64,000 nt of DNA from Bothriochloa decipiens (lineage: Eukaryota; Streptophyta; Magnoliopsida; Poales; Poaceae): positions 10,735,086-10,799,085 of the forward strand of contig CM041642.1 in the NCBI GenBank assembly GCA_023333625.1, read 5' to 3'. A program made the position numbers and the translations under genes. Numbering within the stretch: position 1 is the stretch's first letter; each line of letters opens with the position of its first letter. The notes below the pieces were generated by a model that saw only the letters and a program-made list of their open reading frames with translations, did no database searches and was not told the origin of the DNA. Shown here one piece after another: positions 45,531 to 57,946 of the stretch.

Positions 45531-46069
45531 GGGCCTCGAGGCCTTGTACAATTCCTGTATTTTGTACATCAATCGCATCATGAATGAATAAAAAGACTCT
45601 TTAGTACTTTTGTTCATTTAGAAAATAATAAAGGTAGCCTTGACTCTGCTTCATTAGAGTCAAGACTCCCTCGGGGGCTAACAAGGGGGGAACCCCCCTA
45701 AGTTCCTAAAAAACCCGAACGTTTTTTCAAAACTCGACGTTGCTCTCTTCTTCTATGCCTCGAACACGCTTCGCAACTAAGTAGAAAAAACCTCGAACTC
45801 CCTAAGGGCCGAGGGCCGTTGAGCCAGGGGCTCCCCTACGCCTCTGTGCTAAGGTACCCCCACTCACTCCCCCCTCGAGGGATACGAGCCCGTGTCAAAA
45901 ACTTAGTCAAAAAGTAAAAATCAGGCAAAAAAGAACAAGAGAACTCGAGCCTAAAAACATACCAACGAGCATTTCAGACAGTGCATAATGTTTAAAGGCC
46001 ACCAGGGCCATGATACCACAATATCACAAAAACTAACTTATTACATGGGCCTCTCTGCCCAGAATTGGC

Positions 46070-49000
46070 TCATAGGCCTTGGTCGTCATCGCCACCGTCA
46101 CCTTCTTCACCGGCGTCTCCCGCGTCCTTGGCAGGAAGAACCTCGGGCTTGAACAACTTCGCCAGCTTCTCGCCTGGCTCCTCGGCATCCTTGATTAGGC
46201 ACCGACACTGCTCCTCATTCTCGGCGTCCATTTTGGTAAGGTCAGAAATGAAGTCGTGCTTCACGACGTTCATGTCGTACGTGAAGCTGGAGTAGACAAC
46301 CACCATTGCCCGCTTCACGCCGGTGTGGAGTGCCTCGTGGACATGACCTCTCAAGGTGGCCTCGAGGTGGTACAGCTGGTTGATGAGCATGGTCCCATGC
46401 ACCTCCTCCTTGACCTCCTCAACGGGTTCGATCCCCCAGGAATCATAGAGACTGTTGATCGCGACGCGGAGCTGGTCGGTCAACGCTGTTTCAGCCAGAA
46501 GGCCCTCCTGCAACACTTTGGCGGTGGTCTGAGCGGAGAGCAGGTCCGTCTCGAGGTCTAAAGGATGAAACAAAAATTAGTCATGCCGCACGGAGACAAG
46601 GAATTCAAAACTAAGCAAGAACACTCACTGGCGCAGTGGGTGTTGAGGGCCTCGTGGGCGTCCGCCACTTCGTCATGCTGCTTCCGAGCCTCGTCCTGCT
46701 CCTTCTGGGCCTCCTTGAAGGCACTGACCACCTCTGTCTTCTCAAACTGTAGGATTTTGAGGGCCTGGCTAGCGAGAATGATGGATTACTCCTTCTCTCG
46801 AAGGGTCTCCTTCATCGTGTCAAGCTAGACGGCGAGGGTGTCGGTGCGTGTTTCTCCTCTCTAGCTGAGATGGTGAGGCCATCACGTGCCTCAGGGACTT
46901 GGGCGACATCGGTCTCGAGCCTCTGGATGCGCTCTATAGCATCTTGAGCCTCTCCTTCGAGCGACTGGCCACGCTCGAGGGCCCTCTGTGCCTCTTCTAG
47001 GGCCTGGGCGCCGTCGCTGTTGGCCTTCTCGGCCTCCTCCCTGGCCTTTCCAGCCTCTTCCTTGGCCCGGGTGGTTTCCCCTCAAGACACCTCGGCATCC
47101 TACCACGCCTTGGCGGCCTCTTCCATCGCTTGCCTCGCCTCCTCCTCAACCTGAGCCACCCTGTCCTGGGCGGACTGGCCGGCCTTGAGCTGACACAGCA
47201 CCTCCTCTCGACCGTTGTGGGTCGCATGGAGGAAGTGGGTCTTCGAGTGCGTATGGCTCCTCATGTCCTGAAAACAAGAAGCAGAAAATCAGTCACCAGA
47301 TAAGGAGGAACCAAAGCCAAACACACTCGGAGAAACATTTACCAAAAGGCCTCAGCCAAGGTCCTCGGTGATGATTTCGGTGGCCATCTTCAAAGCGTGT
47401 GCCAGCCACGCCCGATACTCCTCCACGTCCTTCTAGCACTTCACCTCCACCGGGTCATCCAACCAGATCCCAGGAGCACTAGGATCATGAGTTTCTCAGA
47501 GCATAATATGCTCTTGGCCCCAATGAGGGAGGTCCGCTTCGAGCCTCGCTCACACCAAGGACCGAACGCTCTCCACCGCCTCGCGCGAACCGCCGTAGCG
47601 CTCCACCCGGTCAGCCAGGGTGGGGAATGATGACTCGGCTTCGCCACCGCCTGACCCGATGTCAGGGGCAGACCATCTCGATGGACCAGGGACCCCTCGG
47701 GTGGTGGATGCCATGGTGAGTAGAAGGGCCTCATCCTCCTCCTCCCACTGGCGTAGTGCCGAAGGACTTATGGCAGCCGTCTCCTCCTGTCGCTGTTGTG
47801 GCGAACCCGAGGCCGCCAGCTCTTCCGATGGCTTGCCTTGCGGTTGCAGCGGCTGGCTCGAGGAAGCCACGGTCACCTCCTATGGTGGAGGAGGGCTCAA
47901 GCCACTGCCTCCCCTAGCACCACGTCATGCCAAGGTAGCAGGTCCGACATCACCACATCCTCCGGCCGACTCGAAGCCGAACGCTCCCCCTCCTCTTGCG
48001 CTTGCGACACGTGCAGGACCAGCGACGCATCCCGCATCGCATCTTGCTGCTACAATAGCTCATACAAGGTAATCATGGCCTCTCCATGTGACTGTGGGAG
48101 GCTCGAGACCACCAGCTCTTTCATAGGCTTGACCCGTCGCTGCGACGGCGAATCTAGAGACATCGCGTCCTCCGACGGCATTTGTTGTTGCTGTTGCTGT
48201 TGCTGTTGTTGCTGTTGCTCATGCTGGCTCCTGGCTGGCCCCTCTTCTCCCAGCCGCTCCTGCGGCTCCTCCTCCTCTCTCCTCTGTAGGCCCTCCTGCT
48301 CCTGCTTGCGCCGCGCCTCCACCTCACGCAGCCCCTTTGGCCACGGCTTTCGCTCCTCCATGGATGGAGATGGAACAGCAGCCTCCCTGTCCTTGAGGAC
48401 GATGGGGGTGCCCTCCAACCCCAACTCGCACCCGTCGGAGGCTCCCTCCTCGAACGAGGCAACAGAGGTTCCGGCTTGACCTGGGGTAGAGGCCGTAGGT
48501 GTCGGGATCGAGACAGCACTCCCACCTTCCAACACCTGGTCAGATGCGGGGGCCGCGGACACCGGCACCAGGGCAGTGCTTCCCCTCTCTTGCAACTGCT
48601 CCAGCTCGAAGCCACTTCCTGCCGCAGCCCCCGAACCACTCAGGCCTGCAACAAGAGCAGAGCCCATCAGCCTCCCTCGAGTCATAGCTGTGTGGGCTTG
48701 AGATAGCCAAGCCACCTCCCATGGTGGTAGCGGTCTCAAGGTTGCACCTGTTGCCGCGGCCACCGTCCTCATGACCACGTCCACACTAAGCTGCTTGGCA
48801 GGCGAAGGATTTGCCTCCTCCACCCGCCGCTTTAGCCTGGGGAATAAGGAGGTGAGCAAAGATGCTTAGTGGTTCCGCAGGTCAAAGAAACAAGAAAGGA
48901 AACTTCAAAAAGCAAGGTTTACCCAAAGAGGACGACGACCTTCCTAGGACCCATTGAGCAGCTAGAGCGCCTCGAGGCCCTACTTGGAGCTACACCTCCC

Positions 49001-50613
49001 CAGAGCCGGGGCCGGCTGATGCTTCTAACGGCGTTGCCATGCCCTCCCGCTCCGACGAGGCTGCGCGGCCCTGAGTCTGCGTTCCGAGTGCTGAGGACTA
49101 GGACCGGGTCTCCCGAGACGTGGCAGGTGGGGTCCCACGCGCTAGCGTCGAGACGAGGACCCAGCACGGGCCGAGGAACCGCCTTGACTCCTGTCTTGCA
49201 GCTGCTCTAGAACGTCCTCCTGCGCAGAAGGCACGTTAGCTCAGGGGAGACCGGAGAGATGGGGCTCGAGGCGCACTGCCATCCCCTCGATATTATCTTC
49301 ATCATCTTATTCCTCATCCTCCTCGGAGGGAGACTCCTCCTCAGGTAGCCCATCGCATCTTTGCTTCACGCGGTGCTTCTTGCGCTCTGTACACATGAGG
49401 CTTTTTCTTTCTTCCTTTTCTTCTCATTGTCCTGCCCCTTCTTCTATTGTTGAGCGATAAAGCGCCTCACCTATCGACCGGGTTCGTCCTCCCTCACCGG
49501 GGGCCTCGACGCCTGCAGTCGATTTTCCCCTGCATGAAAGCATCCGGGCGTAAGAACAAAGGGAAGGAAGAGAGGCAAAGTAAAACTCAAAAGGCATGGC
49601 TCGAGGCACTCACCAGGTCAAGATGACCTTCCTCAAGTAGCATGGGGATGTGGTCGATGTGCTCTGGCTTGAAGGCACCGGCGACCGCCCCCTTTACCCG
49701 TGACACAATCTCCTCGGGGGGCAGTGCCTCGGCCGACATACGACACCCTTTGAGCCGCTCGGGTGTCGCCTCGGGCCCCATATGGTCCAGCTGTAATGGA
49801 CATGCCATCAAAGGGAGCACCCTCTGATGGTGAAAGGCCGAGATGACGACCGCCATCGTTAGACCCGTGTCACGAAGCCTCCTCAGCGTGGTGAGGAGAG
49901 GCCTCAATCAAGGCTGTAATTCTGACGCCACATCATGCGGCCAGTTGAACGGACGCTCCGTGATGAGACGTGCGGTGGACGGTGGGAAGTACCCCTCTTC
50001 GTTGCAAAGGTAGAACCACTGTGCATCCCACTGAGCGTGGTTGGACATTAGCTCGGTGGGGATGTACTTGCGCGGCTCCGCCCCCTAGCCCGTCTTCAGC
50101 ACTAGGTTGCAGGAGCCAGCATGGACGATTCTCCTCATGCCCTGTTCCACTAGGGTGGCGAAGAACTCCCCCTTGTAGAGGTAAAGCCACAGCTCCCAGT
50201 GCGTCTCTACCCCCAGGTATCCCTCGTAGACGGCCGTGAAGATAGCGGCGTTGGAGGTCGCGTTGGGAGAGAAGTGCTGAAGCTCGACCCCATAATGGTG
50301 GAGCAGCGCCCGCTTGAATCGGCTCAGGGGTGATCCAAGCACGTGCTGGTGGAACTTGATGAAGCTCATGACATAGCCGTCCGATGGGTTTGGCTCCCGA
50401 TCCCTCCGTGGCGGTGCTATCCACTCCGGCCGATCCGACGTGGTAATAGGGCGAAGGAGCCCCTCCCCCACCAGCTCCAATAGCCTCCGCTCTGTCACGG
50501 TCGACGGGCGCCAGGCCTCCGGAGAAAGAAACGTGGGTGCCATGGCGGCGGCGGTGGTGCGGATTTGCTCGACGGACGAGCGACCGAGAAGATTCCCAAT
50601 CATGATCACTCAC
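46070..50613 (-). pseudogene. Antisense gene of the Tat element (Transposase_28-type protein), degenerate
   Basis: It reads on the minus strand from near the 3' LTR towards pol. The first part (ATG 50609 or 50540, to about 49590) shows LLRPITTSDRPEWIAPPRRD, SDGYVMSFIKFHQHVLGSPL and HWELWLYLYKGEFF, the pattern of the plant putative gypsy-type transposon domain (Transposase_28). Stops at 50085 and 49907 break it. Downstream pieces are a polyglutamine- and Glu-rich segment (48859-48050), an Ala/Glu/Arg coiled-coil-like stretch (about 47260-46600) and a C-terminal exon 46573-46070 ending EEGDGGDDDQGL. Introns separate them, so in intact relatives this is a spliced gene. Its function is unknown. 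Such antisense ORFs are typical of Tat elements. Confidence 0.75.
48178..48222 (-). repeat. CAA/CAG trinucleotide repeat coding polyglutamine in the antisense gene
   Basis: On the plus strand this is a TTGTTGCTGTTGCTG-type run; on the minus strand it encodes about 13 consecutive Gln in the antisense protein. It lies within the low-complexity hinge of that protein. Confidence 0.85.
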
Positions 50614-51755
50614 TAATCCCTTTTCTCTAGTGCCAGCGGTCAGGGATTCGGAAGCTCTAGTGGTGGCGGTGAAAGCGAGATGGCGAGAATGGAAGCGGAT
50701 GGCACCCCACCTCCCACAAATTTATACTCAGGGGAAGAGCAACGGGCGGATCTGACGGTGGGAAAAGGTAAACCCCGCATTTACTACGCCCACCTAACCA
50801 CCCCCTTGATTCGTGTAGCAGGACACGCGCCATTCGCCGGGTCCCTAGACCTTATCTGGGCCCACCACGTGCATGTCATTTTGGCCCACACCTCAAAGGG
50901 CGTGCCTAACGGGTGGGAGCGCTACATTATCCGCCGACGGAGTCTTCCATGAGAAGGAAAATAGGCCCCGGGCCCACGACAAGCCTCGAGGGAGCGAAGG
51001 CTGACCCTCGGTCAGGGTTCGACAGTCGTCCTCGAGCACCCGAGTCAGGGACGCCCCAGGGGAGCCACATGAAGCTCAGCTCGAGGATGAACCCTCAAGA
51101 TCCCCTCGGATGTATCCAAGGCAAAACGAGAGGATTACCATGGAATCCCCACAGAGGAAGGCATCGAGTCGCCGAGTCCTATCGAATGGAACCGGTATCC
51201 ATATATCCACTCATTTGCATCAATGAGAATGCCTCTGGGCCACTAGTTGACCCCATCAAACGGGGCATGAGCTTTCACTTGGATCCCCCCATTATCAGCT
51301 CACAAAGAACACCGAGACTCACCCAATCAAGGGTAGTACGACGCTTCTCACCTCACATCCGATCGAAAGGACTCGTGAGATGGATGCCTAAGGCTAGCAA
51401 TGCCCTAGCCGCACAAGGCTCGGTGGCTCGACTACGCCTGGCACCCCTCGACGAAAGAGGGTCGAATGCACCCGGGGGCTCGATGACTCGAGCCACCCTT
51501 TGACTAGGCGCTACAACTCCAGTTCATGTTATCCTAACCTTTCAAGAACACACACTATGCCTAAATGGACAAGCACCTCTCAACAAAAGACAAATAAAGC
51601 CATCGAAGGAGTCTCCTTACTCCTCCGAGGCCTCGGGGGCTACCCCCACGGGGGACGCTCGCGCGTCCCCCATGGAAAGTTACAAACCGCACCTCACTCT
51701 CGGCCTATGACCCCCAGCTCGAGTGCCAGCACTCGTGCAGGGGTTTCGGGGCTAC

Positions 51756-52898
51756 TGTCGGGTACCTAAAAAAGGGATACCCTTAACCCTCGACTAAGGG
51801 GATTAACCCCTGACATTAAGAAGCCAAACATGGTATTATTAGCCATTGCCTAGCGCAGAAACACAAGTGCCAGGTCATACTAGGCCGGCCCACGAATGAG
51901 CCTCAGTGGTCCGGGCGGCTACCTATCCGACGTACCCCGCTTGAGGTAGAGCAAATCACTCGAGGGTGCCACTCGACCTACCCTCGGTGATGGAGATTCG
52001 CCAGAGCGAACAGGCAGCCCTCGAGCGCAACGCACCCCTCGAATACCTACCTCCTGTATGAATCTAGGAGCATTTAATGAGTTCTACCTGCTCTCACCTA
52101 ACCTTGTGGCCACAGTGATGGTAATAGTTACAAGTACACCGGTCAAATCTTACTTTTACCTCCCATACCCGGGAATCTGGCGGGCCATACCACACTGTAA
52201 CTCCTGCCGTGCACTGTGTCCCGTTCGGCACTCCCTCAAGACGCGTTTGTCGACACATCTCCCGTGTTTCCTGGGCTCGTTCTTATCCGCTCGGGCCTCG
52301 ACCCCCTTGATCACCCCCTCGAGCAGGACTTCGTCATCACCGGTCAACACTCCAACAACTCCCGACTTGACGGCTACAGGGATCCGCACGACCGTGCTTG
52401 GACATCCGTCTATCACTAACCATCAGCTACGTCACCTTACGCACGAGAAGGATGACTGCGTCATCTTCGAACACGTTGCTACAGGACACGCCATGGCCGG
52501 CGCATGCCTCTACAGCAACACTAACATGATCGGCATCACCTCCTCGACGTCAGTAGCCACGTTCGCCCTAAGATCCATGTATTCCTGTGCCCCTCCTTCG
52601 TCTATAAAAGGGGGCGCCAGACCCTAGTTTAGACAAGGCAATGGAACTCTACCAAAAAACATAAGGCATAGAGAGCAACTAGAGTCTGAAACACTCAAGT
52701 CCTAGCTCACTCACTCGCACGCTTGTATTCACCCCTATACAAGCACTTCGGTGCAAGATAATACAAACTCTCCCCCTCCGCTAGACATAAGGGTGCAAGA
52801 TAAACCTCATGTGTTCTTCTTGCATTGTCATCCGGATTAGGGAGCATACAGTACATATTCACTCATTGGTGCTAGACCCCGGGGTCGAAACACCGACA
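51756..52898 (+). repeat. 3' LTR of the Tat element, complete (1143 bp)
   Basis: It starts TGTCGGGTACC after a short G-rich polypurine-like stretch (GGGGTTTCGGGGCTAC) and ends CACCGACA; the ends form the inverted pair TGTCGG/CCGACA. TATAAAAG lies at 52603-52610. The sequence after the TATA box (52621-52898) is absent from the 5' LTR. Seven to eight C/G-to-T/A-type differences within the first 190 bp fit ageing of methylated DNA. Confidence 0.92.
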
Positions 52899-52903
52899 CC
52901 ACA

Positions 52904-54551
52904 GATGGTCACTGGTCACGAGCTGGTCGCAAAGGAGGACGACGAGCACTGCGCTTGCTGCTTCCAGAGTGCAGACCGTACCGTGATGGCGGTGACGCCC
53001 ACACTTACAATAAACTATAGCAGGAGAAAATGGGGCGCCGGGTCGTCGGACGATGGAGAACGAAACTAACGGCCCGACGCGCATGCATGCAGTGTGTTTT
53101 TACCAGTTAGCACCAGCAGCCTGTGGTGTTGTTGGGTGGTGTTGTTGGGATGGCGTGGCGCGGCATCGATAGATCTGGCGTGTGCATGGCGTGGGGATGT
53201 CAACGTACGTACCAGAGCGCGCACAGTATGCGTAACGGCTCATCACATGCCAGGGGCCGGCCGGTGATCGAGAATAGCATAGTAGCTTTGCGTGCCTGAC
53301 GTCTCACGCACGAGCAGGCAATGCGACACGACAAGACATACGGTATAAGCGGATCGGACATACGCGCGACGGTGCACATATGTACTACACCAGGCAAGCA
53401 CACCGGCCGGCCGGCTAGCCTGCCGGCGGCCAGGCAGTCTGCAGGTAAGATCGATCGTTCGGATGGTGCTCTCGCTTGGCGCCCGGGCCGCTTTCTTCAT
53501 TCCGGCCCTGCGCTCCGGCCTCTGGATCCACGCGGAGGACCACGCACTGACGCACGCATGCGCCTTTGTATTGCTCGAAACCGAGTAAAAGACGACACGC
53601 ACATGACATGACATGACATGGCCCCGACGCACGCGAGATCGAGTCCCCGCTCTACCCTGCTTCTTGCTACTAGCTACCGATCGAGATTAGACGTGATCGT
53701 TCTCCTTCCATCATCTCACCTCTCCTCTCTCTGGGCAGTAGCTGCTGTTGCTACAGATAGGAGGAGGCGCCTGCACTGTGTCTATCTCTATCTGCTATCT
53801 CCGGCCAGGCCTCTCACAGCAGGTCAGGCCTGGTTGGTGTACTGGGTCCTTCCATAACATCTCCCTTGATGGTGGATTTTGGGACCTCACATCAGCCCAT
53901 CATCGATCAGTGGTCCAAGCGCCGGGGTGCGCAGCCTCTCCGGCAGGCCGGCGCGGCCTGCTCAAGCTAGCAGCTCGCTCTAGCTAGCTAGCTACATATG
54001 CTGCTCTAGTGCCTTTCTAATCTACTCCTATAAATATAGTCTTCCTTTTAACTTTGGAGACATGTATAGGTATATGTACCTTTCTGATCTGAATAGCTAA
54101 AGAAAGGGACGGGCGGTGTGCCTGCCACTATACATAGGACGACGTCCAAATTCCAAAAGGATTCAAGCAGAGAAGGAGTGCTAAATAATGCACTTGTGTG
54201 GGCCCAAGAGACGATTGCTGGATGTCAAAGGCAATAGTCAAGCATATCTTATTTTATATTATACTAGCAAAACATGCATGTGTGTTGCAACGGAAGAAAA
54301 ATTATCATGTATTTACTCTGTTAACAAGGACCAAAGAAAAACTATCGTATATATTTAGCTAATAAACAAGGAGCAGAGAAAAACTACCTATATATTTGCC
54401 TGGGTTGTGGCACCCTGCTAGCAATTTCCTTCGCACCTGCTTGGTCATGTGCGAATCCGGCCCATCTTCCCGTTGACATCACCCGTAACTCGATCACCGG
54501 GTCATTGGTCGTTAGTCTTCACATAGATGTCGCTCTTTACTTGTCACTCCA
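52904..54551. other. Intergenic region between the two Tat loci
   Basis: GC-rich in the first 1.1 kb with GGCCGGCCGG and GCATGC motifs and a short (ACATG)4 repeat at 53600-53619; AT-rich after 54000. Overlapping short ORFs show no family features. No gene is called. Confidence 0.45.
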
Positions 54552-55183
54552 TGTTGGGGATGTGCCCCAAGGACGGAAAGGCTTAATACCTCCTATTTCT
54601 ACCTAACCAATGAATCTGGTGTTCCTTTCATGTTTGTGTCTGCAGGATCCGAAGGAGAGGCCCCCGGAGGTAGGACCTCCGCCGAGGAGGCTCCTCGAGG
54701 GACCATGGAGTCGGTCGGTGGCGGAGGTCTGGCGGCGTCCTCTCCCATGCTCGCGGAGGTCAATGGACCGAGCCCCTGACTCCCGCGGAGGCCTTGCGCG
54801 GAGGTGGCGACATCCCAAGAACAGCGACCATCGAGGTGGTGTGATGGGCCGAGCTGAGGGTTATCGTCAAGGAGCGGACATGATGGGCCCCTCAAGGGCA
54901 GTGATGGGCCACGGCCCTTGTGTCATGGCGGTAAAGTGGCGGGCCAGCTTGCCCTTGGGAGGTCCACATGTAATAAAGTCAGTATCTCGGGTTTCGATAT
55001 TCCCATTTGTGGGTACGCTTGTACTTTTAATTTTGTGTGTAATTAAGGGTTTTTCCTCTGGTAGCTACAGTGCCACCTACCCTAGGGCCCACTTTGTAAT
55101 TCCGCCATTTTATATTAAGAGGAGGTTTATTTTGGTCCTATCATCCTATCTCATCCTAAATCTGCTTGGACCGTGTCCTAACA

Positions 55184-55201
55184 GTTGGCGCCCACCGTTT
55201 G
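55184..55201 (+). other. Primer-binding site of Tat copy A
   Basis: GTTGGCGCCCACCGTTTG lies directly after the LTR end TCCTAACA. A TGGCGCC primer site is typical of Tat-lineage Ty3/gypsy elements. The priming tRNA is not determined here. Confidence 0.65.
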
Positions 55202-55745
55202 TGTCTGGCCAAAGATAACACCCGCAGATGCTACCTAGAAGGAAGACCTTCGCGAGGAGATGTACCACTGCCGAGGCGGAGGTACCGGAACCCTGGGCCC
55301 GCGGGAGGCCAAGAAGAAACACCTGAAGCACCTATGCCTTTGCACCGGAAGACAAAGGTGATGATGAGAACAACAACACCGTGCAAGGGGGATCCCACAG
55401 AACAACCTTAGCCTATCCAAAATCAAGAAGATGAGCTGACCAGGCTGAGAGCTGAGATGCAGCGCATGGAAGCCGAAAGAGACAGGTTGAGGGCAGAGCA
55501 AACCAGAACCCAAAGGACAATACAATCATCGCGGCAAGCAGAAGAAATAAGGCAGCAAATGGTCATCTTGCAAGCGGAGATCCAGAGCATGCAGCCTCCG
55601 ACAGGAAGACTCGTAGATAATGCTCAACCGATCATAGCAAACCACCACCACACTGCAAACATACAGTCTATACACACCACAATACCAATCCTACCCACAC
55701 CCGTGAGAATTTTTGACCCAAAGTCACCACTGCTCGAAGGCCTAC

Positions 55746-57185
55746 AAAGCTCACCAATGATTTGAGGTAAGTGGCGGAGGTCTTGGCACTGAAATCGGAG
55801 ACTCCGGTCAGAAACTCATTAAGATTGCTGAGGTTGGCCTTGATCCAAGAGAAAACCCTAGAAGTAGAAGTTCCAGGATTAACCCGAGATGCAGCACCAC
55901 CAAACGCGTGAAGAGCAGACATAAGACTCCGCTACCTCCAACCCAACTGACCTCAGGGCATTCATCTCCGTCTCAAGACTCTTGACCTTAGCCTTCAAAG
56001 CCTCCACTGACTGGCGCTCACCATCCACCTTCTTGCGAAGGATTTCAGAGATCTCGTTCGCCTTGTCTGCGCGTTGGGTAGCAAGAGTCACTGTTTTTTG
56101 AGCATCATCAAGAGACTTGTTTAAATCAGCAGACCTGACTTCGAGACTTGATAGCTGCTTCTTCAGCTCAGATGTTTCTTATGCAAGATCTACTTCTCAC
56201 GAGTTTGGGACTCCACCTCTGCCTTAACTGCAACAATCATGGCATCCTTTCTTGCAATATCAGCATGATTGTTGGATTCAATCGCTATGGACATAGCATG
56301 GCTCTGCAAAATTGCAGGATCATCATTAAGCTAGCTAAATCTGACAAATTGTCAAAAATCACAACAAAACATTACAACTCACAATAATGTGGTGGTTAAT
56401 TTGGGCGCGCATCAGGACACTATGAGGCAGCTACACAAGACAGCGAGTAAGGTAAGAACCCATCATTTTGGTCATCTGCCTAATGCCTTCGGCCCACCCA
56501 AGGAGAAAGCTTTTATCCTCGTCAGCACCACAACCAGATGGAGAGGTCCTTGACCCACCAGCATCTCGTGGAGGCTGGGATGGGGCAACCACATCCTCAG
56601 AAACAGCACCCTCCGCTAAAGGAACAGACAATGTCAAGATCACCGGAGGAGCTGTCTGAGTAGCCTTCGCAGTGATACGAGCTAAACAGATAAACAAAAG
56701 AAAACAAGTCAAAACATAACTAACAAACACAAAAATTTGCATCCACCGCATACGGGCTCACCAAGCAAAGAAACTTCCCCCGCAGAAGCCCTACCACAAG
56801 AGACCTTCAGAGCAAGGAAATCTAGGTAAGTCATACTTCGGGTAAGAATCCCACCTTGGCTTCCAGTGTAGGCATCCTCGTGGACCTCCACATTTTCTAC
56901 ATTATTCTGTTCATCCTTCGCAAGCTCTTCAACATCAACAGCTTTAACTGTCATGTCCTCCGCCTCATCATCATTAGAGCTAGCATCAAGGTAGGCACTG
57001 GCGAAAGGCTTCGCAGCGGCCACCGATGAGATAGCCTCTTTCTCAGGCTGGGGTAGAGGCGCAGCAGATGACACAATAGGTCAGAGTGGAGACAACACGG
57101 AGGTATCAGCAGCATGAACGGGAGACACCTCCGGAGGAGTAGTGGCAGCTGGCGGAGGCCGTAGAGGAGGCCCCTTAGAATCATG
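55746..57185 (-). pseudogene. Antisense gene of Tat copy A, partial
   Basis: Minus-strand fragments are 57074-56709 (KPFASAYLDASSNDDEAEDM), 56751-56431 (ARITAKATQTAPP ... GSRTSPSGCG), 56091-55879 (a helical Lys/Glu-rich segment ending VGLEVAESYVC) and 55860-55746 (ANLSNLNEFLTGVSDFSAKT). Each has a counterpart in the same order in copy B on the plus strand (59900-61200). The N-terminal Transposase_28-like part is absent. Function unknown. Confidence 0.7.
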
Positions 57186-57946
57186 TGTTGGGACACGTTC
57201 CTAGTAGATTCGGGATGAGGTAGGATGATAGGACCAAAACAAACCTGCTCTTGATATAAAATGGTGGAATTACAAGGTGGGCCCTAGGGCAGGTTACACA
57301 CTGCAACTATTACCAAACAACCACTACCCTAATTACACAGGGGGCATAGTGGCTCCCCAGCTCAAGACTAAAAGTACAAGCATGCCCCCAATGGGAGTTT
57401 TAAAACCATAGACACTGACCCTATTACAAGTGGGCCTCCTAGGGGTAGGCTGGTCCCCCATTTCCTGGCCCCGACTGCGGGCGGTGGCCTATCACTGCCT
57501 GCGAAAGGCCCATTAAGCCCACTACTTGTTCACAAGCCCCCAACCTGGCCTGGCGTGCCGTCCTGATGAAGGAAGTATCGGGTTGCCGCCTCCTTCGCAC
57601 GGAGCCTCCGGGGGAGTCGAGGTCCCGTCGATCAGCCTTCGCTTGTGTGACGATCATCGCCATCGAACCTCCACCGTCGATTGGCTCCATGACCTCCGCA
57701 GAGACTTCCTAGCGGAGATATAGCCTCTGGGGGGATCAGCCTCCGCCTGAGCGACGGTCATCGCCACCACACCTTCACCGTCGATTGGCTCCATGGCCTC
57801 CGTGGGGGCTTCATAGCGGAGATCTAACCTCTAGGGGGCTTCTCTCTGGAACCTGCAGACATGAACAAGATAGATACACTGGAACTATCAGTCAGACACA
57901 AGTTGGAGGTAACAAGCCCCTCCGGTCCCGGGGCGCTCCCCCAACA
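57186..57946 (-). repeat. 3' LTR of Tat copy B, minus orientation (761 bp)
   Basis: On the minus strand it runs TGTTGGGGGAGC (57946) to CGTGTCCCAACA (57186) and aligns with the LTR of copy A (shared end GGTCCTATCATCCTA). A polypurine tract, TGGGGGGAA, immediately precedes its start on the minus strand (57947-57956), which identifies it as a 3' LTR whose element lies to the right. It is longer than the copy A LTR mainly because of an internal 104-bp tandem duplication. Confidence 0.8.
57630..57837. repeat. 104-bp tandem duplication within the copy B LTR
   Basis: Two units start GATCAGCCTTCGCTTG (57630) and GATCAGCCTCCGCCTG (57734); both contain CACCGTCGATTGGCTCCATG and end near GGGGG. They differ by numerous substitutions. 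The duplication lies in the U3 part of the LTR, upstream of the conserved transcription-start side. Confidence 0.8.

Larger units (their letters stand above)
39762..52898 (+). mobile_element. Tat-lineage Ty3/gypsy retrotransposon (13.1 kb), old and rearranged
   Basis: The order is 5' LTR (truncated), gag, protease, reverse transcriptase, RNase H, integrase, a long antisense gene, and a full 3' LTR. Flanking pentamers are CTACA (39757-39761) and CCACA (52899-52903), a target duplication with one change. An antisense gene between pol and the 3' LTR, the absence of a chromodomain and the gag/pol sequence type point to the plant Tat lineage. Pol needs several frameshifts and contains stops. The LTRs differ at roughly 19 of the first 190 positions by eye, so the insertion is old. 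Confidence 0.9.
54552..57185 (+). mobile_element. Second Tat-family element, copy A (+): LTR, primer site, gag start, then antisense gene; 3' LTR absent
   Basis: The LTR (54552-55183, 632 bp) starts TGTTGGGG and ends TCCTAACA, and is followed by a primer site GTTGGCGCCCACCGTTTG (55184-55201) of the type seen in Tat elements. Gag-leader sequence with stops runs to about 55745. There it joins antisense-gene sequence on the minus strand (57185 to 55746) containing VGLEVAESYVC, PFASAYLDASSNDDEAED and a coiled-coil region. All of pol and the N-terminal part of the antisense gene are missing. At 57185 the sequence stops against an oppositely oriented LTR of the same family. Confidence 0.8.
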
